The notes: a model not told the origin generated them from the letters alone. Positions 34,958 to 43,735 are shown, counted from the stretch's first letter. The stretch: DNA of 64,000 bases from Candidatus Dependentiae bacterium (GCA_003511165.1 DOJW01000004.1:140038-204037), one strand, 5' to 3'. Made by a program: numbers and translations.

Positions 34958-35593
34958 ATGGAACAAATAAAAAATTTATTAAAAGAATCGCAGATACAAT
35001 TTTCATCAAAACTAACAACCTCCGAAAAGAGAGAAGAGTTAAACAACCTTACAATAAAATGTAGTACTTGCACAAAATGTCCTCTAGCAAAACAAGGAAG
35101 AACTCAAACAGTTTTTGGATATGGAAACATTAACACAAAATTAATGTTTGTTGGCGAAGGACCAGGAAGAGATGAAGATGCTCAAGGAAAACCATTCGTC
35201 GGACGCGCCGGAAAACTTTTAACAAAAATCATAGAAGCTATGAAATTAAAACGAGAAGATGTATATATCTCGAATGTCGTAAAATGTCGCCCACCAGAAA
35301 ACAGAACCCCACTTCCATCCGAAAGCCAAATTTGCAAAAATTTATATCTATTTAAAGAAATAAGTATTATTAAACCACAAATAATTTGCACACTTGGCAG
35401 CTGCGCAACTCAAGCACTGCTCGGCGAAGAAATTCGCATCGGCAAAGCTCGTGGAAATTTTCATACATTTGATAACATTTTAGTTATGCCAACTTATCAC
35501 CCTGCTTATCTTTTACGCAATCCAGAAGAAAAGAGAAAAGTATGGGAAGATATGCAAAAAATAATAGAAAAGCTTAGCAATATTTCTATATGA
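34958..35593 (+). CDS. Uracil-DNA glycosylase, family 4 (Fe-S type)
   Basis: Removes uracil formed by cytosine deamination. Family 4 enzymes carry a 4Fe-4S cluster held by four cysteines, here CTKCPLAKQGRTQ near residues 38-41, KCRPPENRTP, and the SQIC cysteine about 17 residues later. The active-site motif GEGPGRDEDAQGKPFVGRAG and the second motif MPTYHPAYLLR are both present. Length 211 aa is normal. It sits nine nt after the ComEC-like gene (AAAGGAAAAA ribosome site) and ends 39 nt before the DnaA-box array. Confidence 0.93.
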   Translation: MEQIKNLLKESQIQFSSKLTTSEKREELNNLTIKCSTCTKCPLAKQGRTQTVFGYGNINTKLMFVGEGPGRDEDAQGKPFVGRAGKLLTKIIEAMKLKREDVYISNVVKCRPPENRTPLPSESQICKNLYLFKEISIIKPQIICTLGSCATQALLGEEIRIGKARGNFHTFDNILVMPTYHPAYLLRNPEEKRKVWEDMQKIIEKLSNISI

Positions 35594-35631
35594 AAATATC
35601 ATTAAAAATAATTTCACCTGGAAATAATCAT

Positions 35632-35990
35632 TGTGGATAACTTGTGGATAACTTGTGGATAACTTGTGGATAACTTGTGGATAACCTTTCGAAACAACCT
35701 ATCTAATCAACTAAAACCAAATGGCGCGCTTTGGGCGGTTTTTATAAAATGCGATTCAATAACAGAATTGAAGGTGTTAATTTATACTAAAAAATAACTT
35801 ATACACACTTTATCCACAAGTTATCCACAGGTTATCCACAATTCTCGCAAACCCATAACCCCTCTAGTAATCAAATAAAACTCGATTTTGCGACTGAGTT
35901 ATCCACAATTTACCTCTATACTCACTAACAACGTTCTTTATATTTATATAACTATTAAGTTAATTAAGAGAACTCAAAAATAAAGTAAGA
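35632..35990. other. oriC: Probable chromosomal origin of replication (oriC): two opposed DnaA-box arrays
   Basis: Ten DnaA boxes lie within 276 bp. Left array: five perfect reverse boxes TGTGGATAA at 35632, 35643, 35654, 35665 and 35676 (first base), exactly 11 bp apart. Right array: TTATACACA at 35799, then perfect TTATCCACA at 35810, 35821 and 35832, again 11 bp apart, plus one more at 35899. The arrays point toward each other across a 114-bp centre. After the last box comes a very AT-rich stretch (35930-35990) that could be the unwinding element. The 11-bp period puts DnaA on one face of the helix. No dnaA or dnaN is adjacent. Gene orientation to the right (nusA onward) is co-directional with a fork leaving here. 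Confidence 0.88.
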
Positions 35991-36095
35991 AAACCAGAAG
36001 TAAAAAGTAAGTTGCTTCACTTTTTTGAAAAAAGATCTAAACTTGAAGCTTAAGGTAATTTGTTAGGGTTTATTAAAACAAAAAGAGATAATTCT

Positions 36096-37169
36096 GTGAA
36101 ACTAGATGATGTTATTGAAGGTTTGGTCGAAGACCGTGGACTTGATAGAGAAAAAGTTATAATAGCGGTATGCGAAGGAATCCTTGCTGCATACAATAAA
36201 AAATTTCCACAATATGAATTTTCTGTAAGTTTTAATAAAAAAACCAGAGAACCTGAAGTTTTCACTAAAAAACAAATTGTTGAAGATGTTCAAAGCGAAG
36301 AATCTCAAATCTTGCTAAAAAAAGCTAAAAAAATAAACACCGAAGCGTCCGTTGGCCAAGAAATAGAAGTGCCATTTGAAGAAAAAATAGGCAGAATTGA
36401 AATTTTGGTCGCAAGACAAGTTATCGCAAATAAAATTAGAAAAATTGAACAAGATGCTGTTTTTGCAGAGTTTGAAGACAAGGCAAATACAATTGTTAAC
36501 GGAATTGTTCATAAAAAAGAGCGCTCCGGATATGTCGTACAGCTTGGAGATGTAATGACGTTACTTCCTCTTTCCGGAGTAATTCCAGGAGAGATTTTTA
36601 GAATGGGCGTGCCCGTTCGCGCTTTACTTTCAGAAGTTTTAAGAACTCCAAGAAGCGATTATCAGTTAATTTTAGACCGCGCATCTGCGGATTTTGTTAA
36701 AAAACTTTTTGAAATAGAAATTCCTGAAATTTTTGAGGGAATTGTTGAGATAAAGAAAATTGTTAGAGTTCCTGGATATAAAACAAAAATAGCCGTAGCC
36801 TCTCACCGAAAAGAAATTGACCCTGTTGGAACGTGTGTGGGTGTCGATGGTGTTAGAATTAAGCCTATTTTAAAAGAGCTTAGTGGTGAAAAAATTGATG
36901 TAATTCAATGGGATAATTCTCTTGAAAATCTTGTAAAAAATTCATTGAAACCTGCCGAGGTGGATAAGGTTGAGATTGTTGATGATAGAACAGCTATGGT
37001 TTGGCTAGCTCAAGACCAACGATCTTTGGCTATAGGCAAGCTAGGAAGAAATATTCTCTTGGCTTCGAGGTTAACTGGGGTTGAAATAAATTTACAACAA
37101 GTTTCTTCTGATGCTGAAAAAGATAACAAGCTAGAAGATTCGCTTCTTGAAAGCGACACCGAAGATTAA
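36096..37169 (+). CDS. nusA: Transcription termination/antitermination factor NusA
   Basis: NusA binds RNA polymerase and nascent RNA and affects pausing, termination and antitermination. The protein (357 aa) has the N-terminal polymerase-binding domain (residues 1-120), an S1 domain (about 125-190: VNGIVHKKERSGYVVQLGD...LPLSGVIPGE) and two KH domains (VGTCVGVDGVRIKPILKELSGEKIDVIQW; RSLAIGKLGRNILLASRLTGVEINL). I take GTG at 36096 (KLDDVIEGLVEDRGLDREKV) as the start because it follows AGAGA and matches the family N-terminus; the frame is open upstream to a TTG at 36060. It lacks the acidic C-terminal repeats. infB follows 30 nt later. Confidence 0.95.
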   Translation: MKLDDVIEGLVEDRGLDREKVIIAVCEGILAAYNKKFPQYEFSVSFNKKTREPEVFTKKQIVEDVQSEESQILLKKAKKINTEASVGQEIEVPFEEKIGRIEILVARQVIANKIRKIEQDAVFAEFEDKANTIVNGIVHKKERSGYVVQLGDVMTLLPLSGVIPGEIFRMGVPVRALLSEVLRTPRSDYQLILDRASADFVKKLFEIEIPEIFEGIVEIKKIVRVPGYKTKIAVASHRKEIDPVGTCVGVDGVRIKPILKELSGEKIDVIQWDNSLENLVKNSLKPAEVDKVEIVDDRTAMVWLAQDQRSLAIGKLGRNILLASRLTGVEINLQQVSSDAEKDNKLEDSLLESDTED

Positions 37170-37199
37170 TTAAAAAGATTTTAGAAATTTAGGATTTTT

Positions 37200-39371
37200 A
37201 TGCGTATTTACGAGCTTGCGAAACAAATGGGTTTATCCAGTAAAGATTTAATTCAACTTTTGGAAAAAGCTGGATTTTCTCCTTATTTGCACATTTCTGT
37301 TTTAAAAGAAGATGCATTACTTTATTTGCAAGATCATTTTAATAAAAGTAAAAATTCAAATATTACTCAAGACGATATTGAACAAAAAAAATTGAAAGAT
37401 AACAAAATTAAAACAACACAAACCGGCTTAGAAAAAAAGCCAAAATCAAAGAAAGCTCTTGTTGAATCAAGTTTAATTGAAGAAAAAAAAGAACCTGAGC
37501 CTAAAAAGACTTTAGTAAAAGAACAACCTTTGAAAATTCAACCAATTTCACCAATTCAACAACCTGTTGTTAAAAAAACAGTGGAATTTCAAAAAGAAGA
37601 AAAACATTCTGTATTTCCTGAAAAGAAAAAGATGCTTACAGATATTATTATAGACAAAGATATGCCTCTTTTTGAAGCTGCAGATCTTATGGGAAAACTT
37701 TCGGGCGACTTGATTTTATCTTTGATGAAAAAGGGTATGGTTTATAATCGAAATTTTGTGCTTTCTGCTGATTTAATAGCGTCGCTTGCAAAAGAATTCG
37801 GTTTAAATGTTGTTCTAAAAAACAAATTTGATTCTGCTCAATTTTCTTTAAAATCTGAAATAAAAGAGTCTAATGACTCTGTAAATCGCTGGCCGATTGT
37901 TGTAGTTATGGGACATGTTGATCATGGAAAAACAACTCTTTTAGATTTTATTAGAAAGACTCGCGTTGCGGCAAAAGAAAAAGGTGGTATTACTCAACAT
38001 CTAGGCGCTTATGAAGTTGATTCTGCTCATGGAAAGGTTGTTTTTTTAGACACTCCTGGACATGCGGCTTTTTCGCATATGAGAAGTCGCGGTGCTAAAA
38101 TAACAGATTTGGTTGTTTTAGTAGTTGCAGCAGATGATGGAATAATGCCGCAAACAGTTGAGGCTATTAAATGTGCCCAAGCGGCAGAAGTTCCTATTAT
38201 TGTAGCTATAAACAAAATAGATAAAATTGAATCAGTTACTTATATAGAAAGAGTAAAAAGACAGTTGGTTCAGTATGGATTAACAACTGAAGACTGGGGT
38301 GGTACTACCGTTGCGGTTCCTATTTCTGCAAAAACAGGAAAAGGCGTCGAAGAGCTTTTAGAAATGATTGTTTTGCAAGCTCAAATGATGGATTTAAAAG
38401 CATATCCTTCAAATCCTGCTAAAGTTTTTGTTTTAGAGTCTAGCATTGAAAAAGGTTATGGTTCGGTCGCAACTGTTATGGGTCTCGAGGGAACTTTGAA
38501 AGTAGGGGATTACTTTTTGGGTGAATCGACTTCTGGAAGAGTAAGATTGATCATAAATGAAACCGGAGACCGTTTAAGTCAAGTTGGTCCGTCGGTTCCT
38601 GTTAAATTAATTGGGTTTGATAAAATTCCATCTTCGGGCGAAAAATTAGAAGTAGTTGTTTTTGAAAAGTATCAAAAAGAAAAAGATTTGATTTTAAACA
38701 AGAGTGCGCAAACTGTTCAAATAACACCTTCTGTTGATTTATTTGCTACTGAAGAAAAAAATATAAATTTAGTTATCAAGTGTGATACTTTTGGAACATC
38801 AGAAGCCATTTTGGGTACGATAAAAGAATTATCAAAAAAATATGATAAAAGTGACTTTTCGCAAGTTCGTGTAATTCATTGCAGTGTCGGGGATATTACA
38901 GAAAAAGATGTTGATTTGTCTGTAAATTCGCAGTCAATTCTTATAGGGATGAATGTAAAAGTTGAACGAAACGCGGCTGTTTTAGCGCGGTTTAATCATT
39001 TGGAAATAGAGCTTCATCAAATAATTTATAAATTTGTTGAGTATCTAGAAAATCTTATAAAGTCAAAGAAGAAAATTAAAATTACCAACGTTAAAACAGG
39101 ATCCGCTGTTGTACTTAAAGTTTTTGATATAAAGGGTAAAGGTCTCATTACAGGAGCTAGGGTTAGAGAAGGTTCTTTTGTAAGAGAAGGAAATGTTAAA
39201 TGCTTACGAAATGGTAGAATTGTTGGCGGTGGCAAAATTGTAAGCTTGCAAAAAGATAAAAACACCGTAAAAGAAGTCGGTGTAGGATTAGAGTTTGCAT
39301 TTTTCTGTCATGATTTTCAAGATTGGCAAGTAGATGATATCATTGAATGCTTTGTGGAGAAATCTGAGTAA
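37200..39371 (+). CDS. infB: Translation initiation factor IF-2
   Basis: GTPase that brings initiator tRNA to the 30S subunit. Structure: IF2N motif at the start (MRIYELAKQMGLSSKDLI...), a Lys/Pro/Glu-rich linker (about 60-140), a second IF2N-like region (about 145-210), then the G domain with GHVDHGKTT near residue 237, DTPGHAAF, and NKIDK, followed by domains II-IV (ending in the RNGRIVGGGKIVSLQKDK and KEVGVGLEFAF segments of the C2 domain). At 723 aa the protein is compact. nusA-infB order is the standard bacterial one; rbfA and the truB set are not present here. lpxK overlaps its last 38 nt. Confidence 0.97.
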   Translation: MRIYELAKQMGLSSKDLIQLLEKAGFSPYLHISVLKEDALLYLQDHFNKSKNSNITQDDIEQKKLKDNKIKTTQTGLEKKPKSKKALVESSLIEEKKEPEPKKTLVKEQPLKIQPISPIQQPVVKKTVEFQKEEKHSVFPEKKKMLTDIIIDKDMPLFEAADLMGKLSGDLILSLMKKGMVYNRNFVLSADLIASLAKEFGLNVVLKNKFDSAQFSLKSEIKESNDSVNRWPIVVVMGHVDHGKTTLLDFIRKTRVAAKEKGGITQHLGAYEVDSAHGKVVFLDTPGHAAFSHMRSRGAKITDLVVLVVAADDGIMPQTVEAIKCAQAAEVPIIVAINKIDKIESVTYIERVKRQLVQYGLTTEDWGGTTVAVPISAKTGKGVEELLEMIVLQAQMMDLKAYPSNPAKVFVLESSIEKGYGSVATVMGLEGTLKVGDYFLGESTSGRVRLIINETGDRLSQVGPSVPVKLIGFDKIPSSGEKLEVVVFEKYQKEKDLILNKSAQTVQITPSVDLFATEEKNINLVIKCDTFGTSEAILGTIKELSKKYDKSDFSQVRVIHCSVGDITEKDVDLSVNSQSILIGMNVKVERNAAVLARFNHLEIELHQIIYKFVEYLENLIKSKKKIKITNVKTGSAVVLKVFDIKGKGLITGARVREGSFVREGNVKCLRNGRIVGGGKIVSLQKDKNTVKEVGVGLEFAFFCHDFQDWQVDDIIECFVEKSE

Positions 39372-40467
39372 TAAACTCTTTAGTATAAAAAATAAAATTA
39401 TTAATTTATGGGATAAAGATGAAAAGTCTTTATCCTTTTTTAATAAAATAATTCTGTATTTTTTATTTATTTTCGAATTTTTTTATAAAATATTTTTTCA
39501 AGGTTTTATTTTTTGGAATAAAAATTTTGGAAAGCCTTTAAAAACAAATTTCAAAGTTATATCTATTGGTAATATTTCTTGTGGGGGCACGGGAAAGTCT
39601 GTTTTGGCTAGATATTTGATTGAAAATATTAAAGCTAAAGGGGCTATTCTTTTGCGAGGATACAAAAGCCAAAATGAAAAAACAGGGAAAAGTTTTTTAG
39701 TTTCGGATGGCAATAATATTTTTTGTAAATCGGATTTTTGTGGCGATGAAGCTTTCATGCTAGCGTCTTCTTTAAAGATTCCTGTTGTTATAGGTAAAAA
39801 TCGTAGCAAATCGGTGGATTTGCTAAATAATTTAGGATGTAATTATTTAGTTTTAGATGATGCATATCAAAATTTTGCTCTTAAAAAAGATTATGAAATA
39901 CTCTTGCTGGATGCTCGAAATCCTTTTGGCAATAATCATTGTCTACCTGCTGGCCCGCTGCGTGAAAAAGATATAAATCGTGCCGATATTATTATATTTA
40001 CACATGCGGATGAAATTGATGATAAAAAACGCTTAGAGCTAAAACGTGGAATAAAAAAACAAAATATATTTTTTGGAAAACATGCTTTAAGTTTTTTTAT
40101 GAATTCTGAAATGAAAAGATTTTTAATTGATGATTTTGAATCGAAGCGGTTTGTTGCTTTTGCCGGAATAGGCTCTTTTAGTGGTTTTTGCAGATCGCTA
40201 GAAAAAACAAAAATTAATTTAGTGAAATCGATAGAATTTGAAGATCATCATCAATATTCTATTCAAGAGGTAATCAAGATATTAGAGATATCGGATAGTC
40301 TAGATGCGTTTGGTGTAATAACAACTCTAAAAGACTGGGTAAAAATCTGTAATTTTTTTTCAGAGCTAGATCCTAAGTTATTAAAAAAAATATATTTTTT
40401 AGATATTTCATTTGATTTTTTAAACAAGGAAGAGGAAATTTTATTTTTTAATCTTATTAAAATTTGA
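39334..40467 (+). CDS. lpxK: Tetraacyldisaccharide 4'-kinase (lipid A)
   Basis: LpxK phosphorylates the 4' position of the lipid A precursor at the inner membrane, so the organism makes, or once made, lipopolysaccharide. The N-terminus has a hydrophobic helix (about 29-50). The kinase core has the Walker A-like SIGNISCGGTGKSV, LRGYKS, the DEAFMLA segment, LVLDDAYQNFALKKDYEILLLDA and LPAGPLREK, all characteristic. Length 377 aa is slightly above the usual 330 because of the N-terminal extension. The ATG at 39334 lies inside infB; a shorter TTG start at 39352 is possible. Confidence 0.92.
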   Translation: MISLNALWRNLSNKLFSIKNKIINLWDKDEKSLSFFNKIILYFLFIFEFFYKIFFQGFIFWNKNFGKPLKTNFKVISIGNISCGGTGKSVLARYLIENIKAKGAILLRGYKSQNEKTGKSFLVSDGNNIFCKSDFCGDEAFMLASSLKIPVVIGKNRSKSVDLLNNLGCNYLVLDDAYQNFALKKDYEILLLDARNPFGNNHCLPAGPLREKDINRADIIIFTHADEIDDKKRLELKRGIKKQNIFFGKHALSFFMNSEMKRFLIDDFESKRFVAFAGIGSFSGFCRSLEKTKINLVKSIEFEDHHQYSIQEVIKILEISDSLDAFGVITTLKDWVKICNFFSELDPKLLKKIYFLDISFDFLNKEEEILFFNLIKI

Positions 40468-40498
40468 TTAAAATCTTCAGTATAAAAGGGAGTTTAGA

Positions 40499-41494
40499 AT
40501 GAATTTTTTGATTCTTCACATAGCATCTTTTGTTTTTGCATTTATTTTCACTTTTTATCTCATAAAAATCGTTACCAAGATTGCTTACAAATATTCTATT
40601 ATGGATTTTCCTGATGGGAAAATAAAAAAACATGATGGAGGTGTACCATACCTTGGTGGAATTGCGATTTTTGTTTCCTTTATTTGTACTTTAGGCTTAT
40701 TTTATCCATTTAAAAATTCTATTTTATGGCTAGTTATTGGTTGTATTTTGATTTTATTTGTAGGATTCTTTGATGATCTTATAAATTTTTCTCCATTGCA
40801 AAAACTTATTGGTCAAGTTGTAGCTGTAATATGTTTTTTAAGAGGCGGGCTGTCTTTAAAAGAAGCATTTTTTTCTGATTTTTGGAGTCTAGCTATTTCT
40901 GGATTTTGGATGTTATTGATCATTAACGCTTTTAATTTGGTAGATGTGATGGATGGTTTATCTACTTCTTTAGCGATAATTGCAGCAACTAGTTTTTTTG
41001 TAATAGCTATTTTAATGAAGCAGTATTTATTGAGTTTATTGCTAATCACTTTTATTGCCCCACTGCTTGTCTTTTTTATTTATAATAAACCTTCGGCAAA
41101 GATCTATATGGGAGATTGCGGATCATTGTTTTTAGGCGGGTTTTTAGCAGCAGTTCCCTTGCTTTTTTGTTGGAGTTCTAAAAATGAATTTGGTTTTTTT
41201 GTTCCTATTTTGATTTTAATAGTTCCTCTTAGTGAAGTTACCATGTTAATTCTGATAAGAACTTTTTTAGGGATTCCTTTTTACAGAGGGAGTCCGCATC
41301 ATATAGCGTCTTTTCTTTTGGCTAAAAAATTAAGCAAATACAAAATTTTGTTAATGACCTCGGTTTTTGCAATATATTATTCAATTTTTGCAATTTTATT
41401 TCTTTTTAATTTTGTGAGTATTGTTTCACTTTTTTATGCTCTTATTGCCTTCTGGTTTTTATGGGTTTCTTATGTTTATCTTCAAAAAAAATAA
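40499..41494 (+). CDS. Undecaprenyl-phosphate sugar-1-phosphate transferase, WecA/TagO/MraY superfamily
   Basis: Membrane enzyme that transfers a sugar-1-phosphate from a UDP-sugar to a polyprenyl phosphate. About ten transmembrane helices are visible. Family motifs: HDGGVPYLGGIAIF, the FVGFFDDLINFSPLQKL Asp pair, NAFNLVDVMDGLSTSLA (catalytic Asn/Asp), KIYMGDCGSLFLGG, and the cytoplasmic RGSPHHIASFLL loop. The loop lacks the full MraY HHHFE pattern, so WecA-like (glycan or O-antigen priming) is more likely than MraY, but MraY cannot be fully excluded. GGGAG precedes the start. It follows lpxK by 31 nt, consistent with an envelope cluster. Confidence 0.88.
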   Translation: MNFLILHIASFVFAFIFTFYLIKIVTKIAYKYSIMDFPDGKIKKHDGGVPYLGGIAIFVSFICTLGLFYPFKNSILWLVIGCILILFVGFFDDLINFSPLQKLIGQVVAVICFLRGGLSLKEAFFSDFWSLAISGFWMLLIINAFNLVDVMDGLSTSLAIIAATSFFVIAILMKQYLLSLLLITFIAPLLVFFIYNKPSAKIYMGDCGSLFLGGFLAAVPLLFCWSSKNEFGFFVPILILIVPLSEVTMLILIRTFLGIPFYRGSPHHIASFLLAKKLSKYKILLMTSVFAIYYSIFAILFLFNFVSIVSLFYALIAFWFLWVSYVYLQKK

Positions 41495-41979
41495 ATATTA
41501 GTGCTTTTTTTTGTTGTCATTGTTTCTTGTTGCGTTTAAATTTTATTTAAATCAAATCATTCTTTTTTGTAAAATCTATTTATAAATGAAGGTTTTGATG
41601 TTGCATGAATTTATTTGTTAATATGTAAGATTGCGGAGGATTATTTTTATGACAGAATTATTCTTACCAAATGGAATTTTGGTACTATAAAATAAAGATT
41701 GAAATAATGACCTTCGATTTTAATGCAAAATTCGCTTTATTTTATTTTGGTTGAAACTGCTATAAGAATAAGGTGTTATATTAATTCTTAAATTTACATC
41801 TCCTCTCTAGCTTATTAATTTAGCACCTTATTCGTTATGAAATGGTTTATTCGCTGTATAACTATAGTTTATTCATCTGACTATTTGACAAAAGTTTAGA
41901 CAACCGTTCATAATCATGTTTTAAATAACTAAGAAAATTTTTAGTAAAAGAAGAGATTGAAATTTTAGGAAGGAAAGAA
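41495..41979. other. AT-rich intergenic region before the ATP synthase genes
   Basis: 485 bp with no long ORF, in the place where atpB (subunit a) usually precedes atpE. It holds a 13-codon ORF (41649-41690, MTELFLPNGILVL) with a near-perfect GCGGAGGA ribosome site eight nt upstream, and a 20-bp inverted repeat. The micro-ORF may be a leader peptide or the relic of a gene start; I cannot show it is atpB. Promoters for the atp genes probably lie here but are not clear. Confidence 0.5.
41766..41833. repeat. 20-bp inverted repeat upstream of atpE
   Basis: GAATAAGGTGTTATATTAAT at 41766-41785 pairs with ATTAATTTAGCACCTTATTC at 41814-41833 (18 of 20 positions), enclosing a 28-nt loop containing TCTCCTCTCT, which is complementary to Shine-Dalgarno-like sequence. 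No T-run follows, so it is not a typical terminator. Confidence 0.75.
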
Positions 41980-42234
41980 ATGTCTGAAGCTATAGAAGTG
42001 ATTAATTGGGTCAGGGTAGCGGCTCTTTTAGGCGCGGGATTATGTATGGGGTTAGGAGCGCTTGGTCCAGCTTTGGGGCAGGGTTTTGTTGGTGCAAAGG
42101 CTTGCGAATCTATAGCCAAGAAACCTGAAAGCGCCGGATTAATAATGCGCACAATGCTTGTTGCTATAGGAATAATAGAATCTGCAGCTATTTATTGTTT
42201 TGTAATAGCAATATTATTGATTCTTTTAGGGTGA
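41980..42234 (+). CDS. atpE: F-type ATP synthase subunit c, with Na+-type ion site
   Basis: Subunit c forms the rotor ring in the membrane. The 84-aa protein is two helices with the polar loop between (GAKACESIAKKPESAG). Helix 1 has the Gly-rich GAGLCMGLGALGPALGQG; helix 2 has the ion-binding IIESAAIY. Gln34, Glu67, Ser68 and Tyr72 match the Na+-binding pattern known from Ilyobacter tartaricus c rings (Q32, E65, S66, Y70), so sodium coupling is predicted; the Thr that coordinates water there is Ala69 here. A good AAGGAAAG ribosome site precedes the start. A stem-loop (CTCTTC...GAAGAG, 42265-42295) follows in the 75-nt gap to the b gene. Confidence 0.93.
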   Translation: MSEAIEVINWVRVAALLGAGLCMGLGALGPALGQGFVGAKACESIAKKPESAGLIMRTMLVAIGIIESAAIYCFVIAILLILLG

Positions 42235-42309
42235 TAGTTTTATAACATAAGTTAAATGCGAACATCTCTTCACCCTTTGCCTTTTTAAAGAAGAGAAAGG
42301 CCCATTGTT

Positions 42310-42681
42310 ATGGAAAAAACTCTTATAGAATTTAACTTCACTATTTTCATTCAAATCATAAATTTTATAATTACTTATCAATTGTTGAATAAATTTGTTT
42401 TTAGGCCTGTTTTGAATTTTTTAGAGCAGAAAAAAAATAAAGAAAAAGTTTTAACTGTTTCTTTGCAAACGGAAGAAAAGGTTATAGATGAAATGCAACA
42501 ACAAAAAGAATTAAAACTTTTTAATTTTCAACAAAAAATGCATACAAAAACGGTTGAATTGATAAAAGAACCGGTCAAAATTTCTACTTTTGTTACATAT
42601 CAAAGAAACCAAAAAGAGGTAGAGGATTCGATCAAGCAGTTTAAAAATGTTTTGATCAAAGAGGTGTCGCGTGTTCGTTGA
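42310..42681 (+). CDS. atpF: ATP synthase F0 subunit b-like protein (short)
   Basis: Subunit b is the peripheral stalk that holds F1 against rotor torque. The 123-aa protein has one N-terminal membrane segment (FTIFIQIINFIITYQLLNKFVF, with the FRPVLNFLEQ junction typical of b) and then a Lys/Glu/Gln-rich helix. It is shorter than usual (150-170 aa). Position between c and delta supports the assignment. It overlaps the next gene by 11 nt. Sequence divergence is high, so the name depends on context. Confidence 0.78.
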   Translation: MEKTLIEFNFTIFIQIINFIITYQLLNKFVFRPVLNFLEQKKNKEKVLTVSLQTEEKVIDEMQQQKELKLFNFQQKMHTKTVELIKEPVKISTFVTYQRNQKEVEDSIKQFKNVLIKEVSRVR

Positions 42682-43171
42682 TTATGATTTTTTATTACAT
42701 GTCGCCTTTCAACTAACTTTATTCTTTCTTTTTTGTATAGTTATTTTTAATTTGTTTCGCTCTATGCTTTTGCCAATAATAATTCAAGAAATCAGAGCTG
42801 CTAGAAAACATTGGCGCGCTTTAGAGGAAAAGCTAGGAAGTCTTTTAAGATTAAAAAGTAAAGTCGAAAAAGATCTAATAGAGCAAAATGTTAAATTTAT
42901 TTCTTTAGAAAACAAAATTGAAAAGTGGCATAATGCTGTTTTATTACGCAGTAAAGAGTTAGAAAAAGAAAACGGTATATTAAAAAATAATTTGATAGAG
43001 AAAAAAAAGTTTCAATCAAAAGAGTTATATTTAGCAAAATTGCAGCAAGAGGTGGTTCCTGTTGCTGTTTTTGAAGCTCAGAGAGAAATGAGTGAAAATT
43101 TTGGAGGGGATAGGGGTGCTGTTTTACTTCAAGAGTTGATGAAAAAGCTGGAGTTAAAACTTAAAAAATAA
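42671..43171 (+). CDS. Second ATP synthase b/b'-like stalk protein (divergent)
   Basis: A 166-aa protein starting with GTG, with one N-terminal membrane helix (about 10-30, LHVAFQLTLFFLFCIVIFNLF) followed by a long coiled-coil-like charged helix (RAARKHWRALEEKLGSLLRLKSKVEKDL...). Topology and position between the b-like gene and delta suggest it is a b' subunit, making a heterodimeric stalk as in phototrophs and some other bacteria. It has almost no recognisable b-family motif, so this is inference. It overlaps the upstream gene by 11 nt and lies three nt before atpH. Confidence 0.68.
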   Translation: MFVDYDFLLHVAFQLTLFFLFCIVIFNLFRSMLLPIIIQEIRAARKHWRALEEKLGSLLRLKSKVEKDLIEQNVKFISLENKIEKWHNAVLLRSKELEKENGILKNNLIEKKKFQSKELYLAKLQQEVVPVAVFEAQREMSENFGGDRGAVLLQELMKKLELKLKK

Positions 43172-43174
43172 ATT

Positions 43175-43735
43175 ATGATAGAAAGTAAAAATTCTGTAGC
43201 AAAAAAATATGCGGTTGCTTTTTTGGATTTATATTCGGATCAATTGACTCTTGACGATATGCAAAAGATTTCGAATTTTGAATTTTTTTTAAAAGACAGG
43301 GGGTATTTTTATGTCTCTCTTTCTATTCCAGGGATTTTGTTTGAAACAAAAGAATTTGTAGTGTCAAAAATGATTAAGTTTTTTGGATTAAAAGAATGTT
43401 TAAAAAATTTAATCATTTTACTTTTAAAGTCGGGTCGAATCGATATTTTAGATTTAGTTTTAAAAAATATTTGGAATCAGTATAAAAAAATTAAAAACAT
43501 TGAGAGTTTTAAGATCATGAGCTCTCACTCGTTATCCCAAGCGGAAAAAGATATAGCTGAAAAAACTTTAAATAATTTTTTACATAAAAAGGTTTTGACG
43601 CAATTTCTTGTGGATCCATCTTTAATCGTTGGTTTAAGAATGGAGAGTCTTACATTATTGTGGGAGCGTTCAATAAGAAAAGAGCTTATTGAGGCAAAAA
43701 AAATCATTTCTAAAAAGGGATTATCATGCGTGTAA
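43175..43735 (+). CDS. atpH: ATP synthase subunit delta (OSCP)
   Basis: Delta/OSCP links the stalk to the top of F1. The 186-aa protein has the N-terminal helical domain starting VAKKYAVAFLDLY, the typical KNLIILLLKSGRIDILDLVL segment, and the C-terminal strand region VDPSLIVGLRMESLTLLWERSIRKEL, which matches the family's DPS-(L)-I-G-G pattern. Length is normal. The stop codon lies inside the start of atpA (10-nt overlap), so the two are coupled. Confidence 0.88.
   Translation: MIESKNSVAKKYAVAFLDLYSDQLTLDDMQKISNFEFFLKDRGYFYVSLSIPGILFETKEFVVSKMIKFFGLKECLKNLIILLLKSGRIDILDLVLKNIWNQYKKIKNIESFKIMSSHSLSQAEKDIAEKTLNNFLHKKVLTQFLVDPSLIVGLRMESLTLLWERSIRKELIEAKKIISKKGLSCV

Noticed and set aside
35632..35690. 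Short tandem repeat looking like a CRISPR or microsatellite
   Set aside because: The 11-bp unit is the DnaA box plus two bases, repeats have no spacers, and an inverted array of the same box lies nearby.
41862..42152. 96-codon minus-strand frame over atpE
   Set aside because: Antisense to the conserved c subunit.
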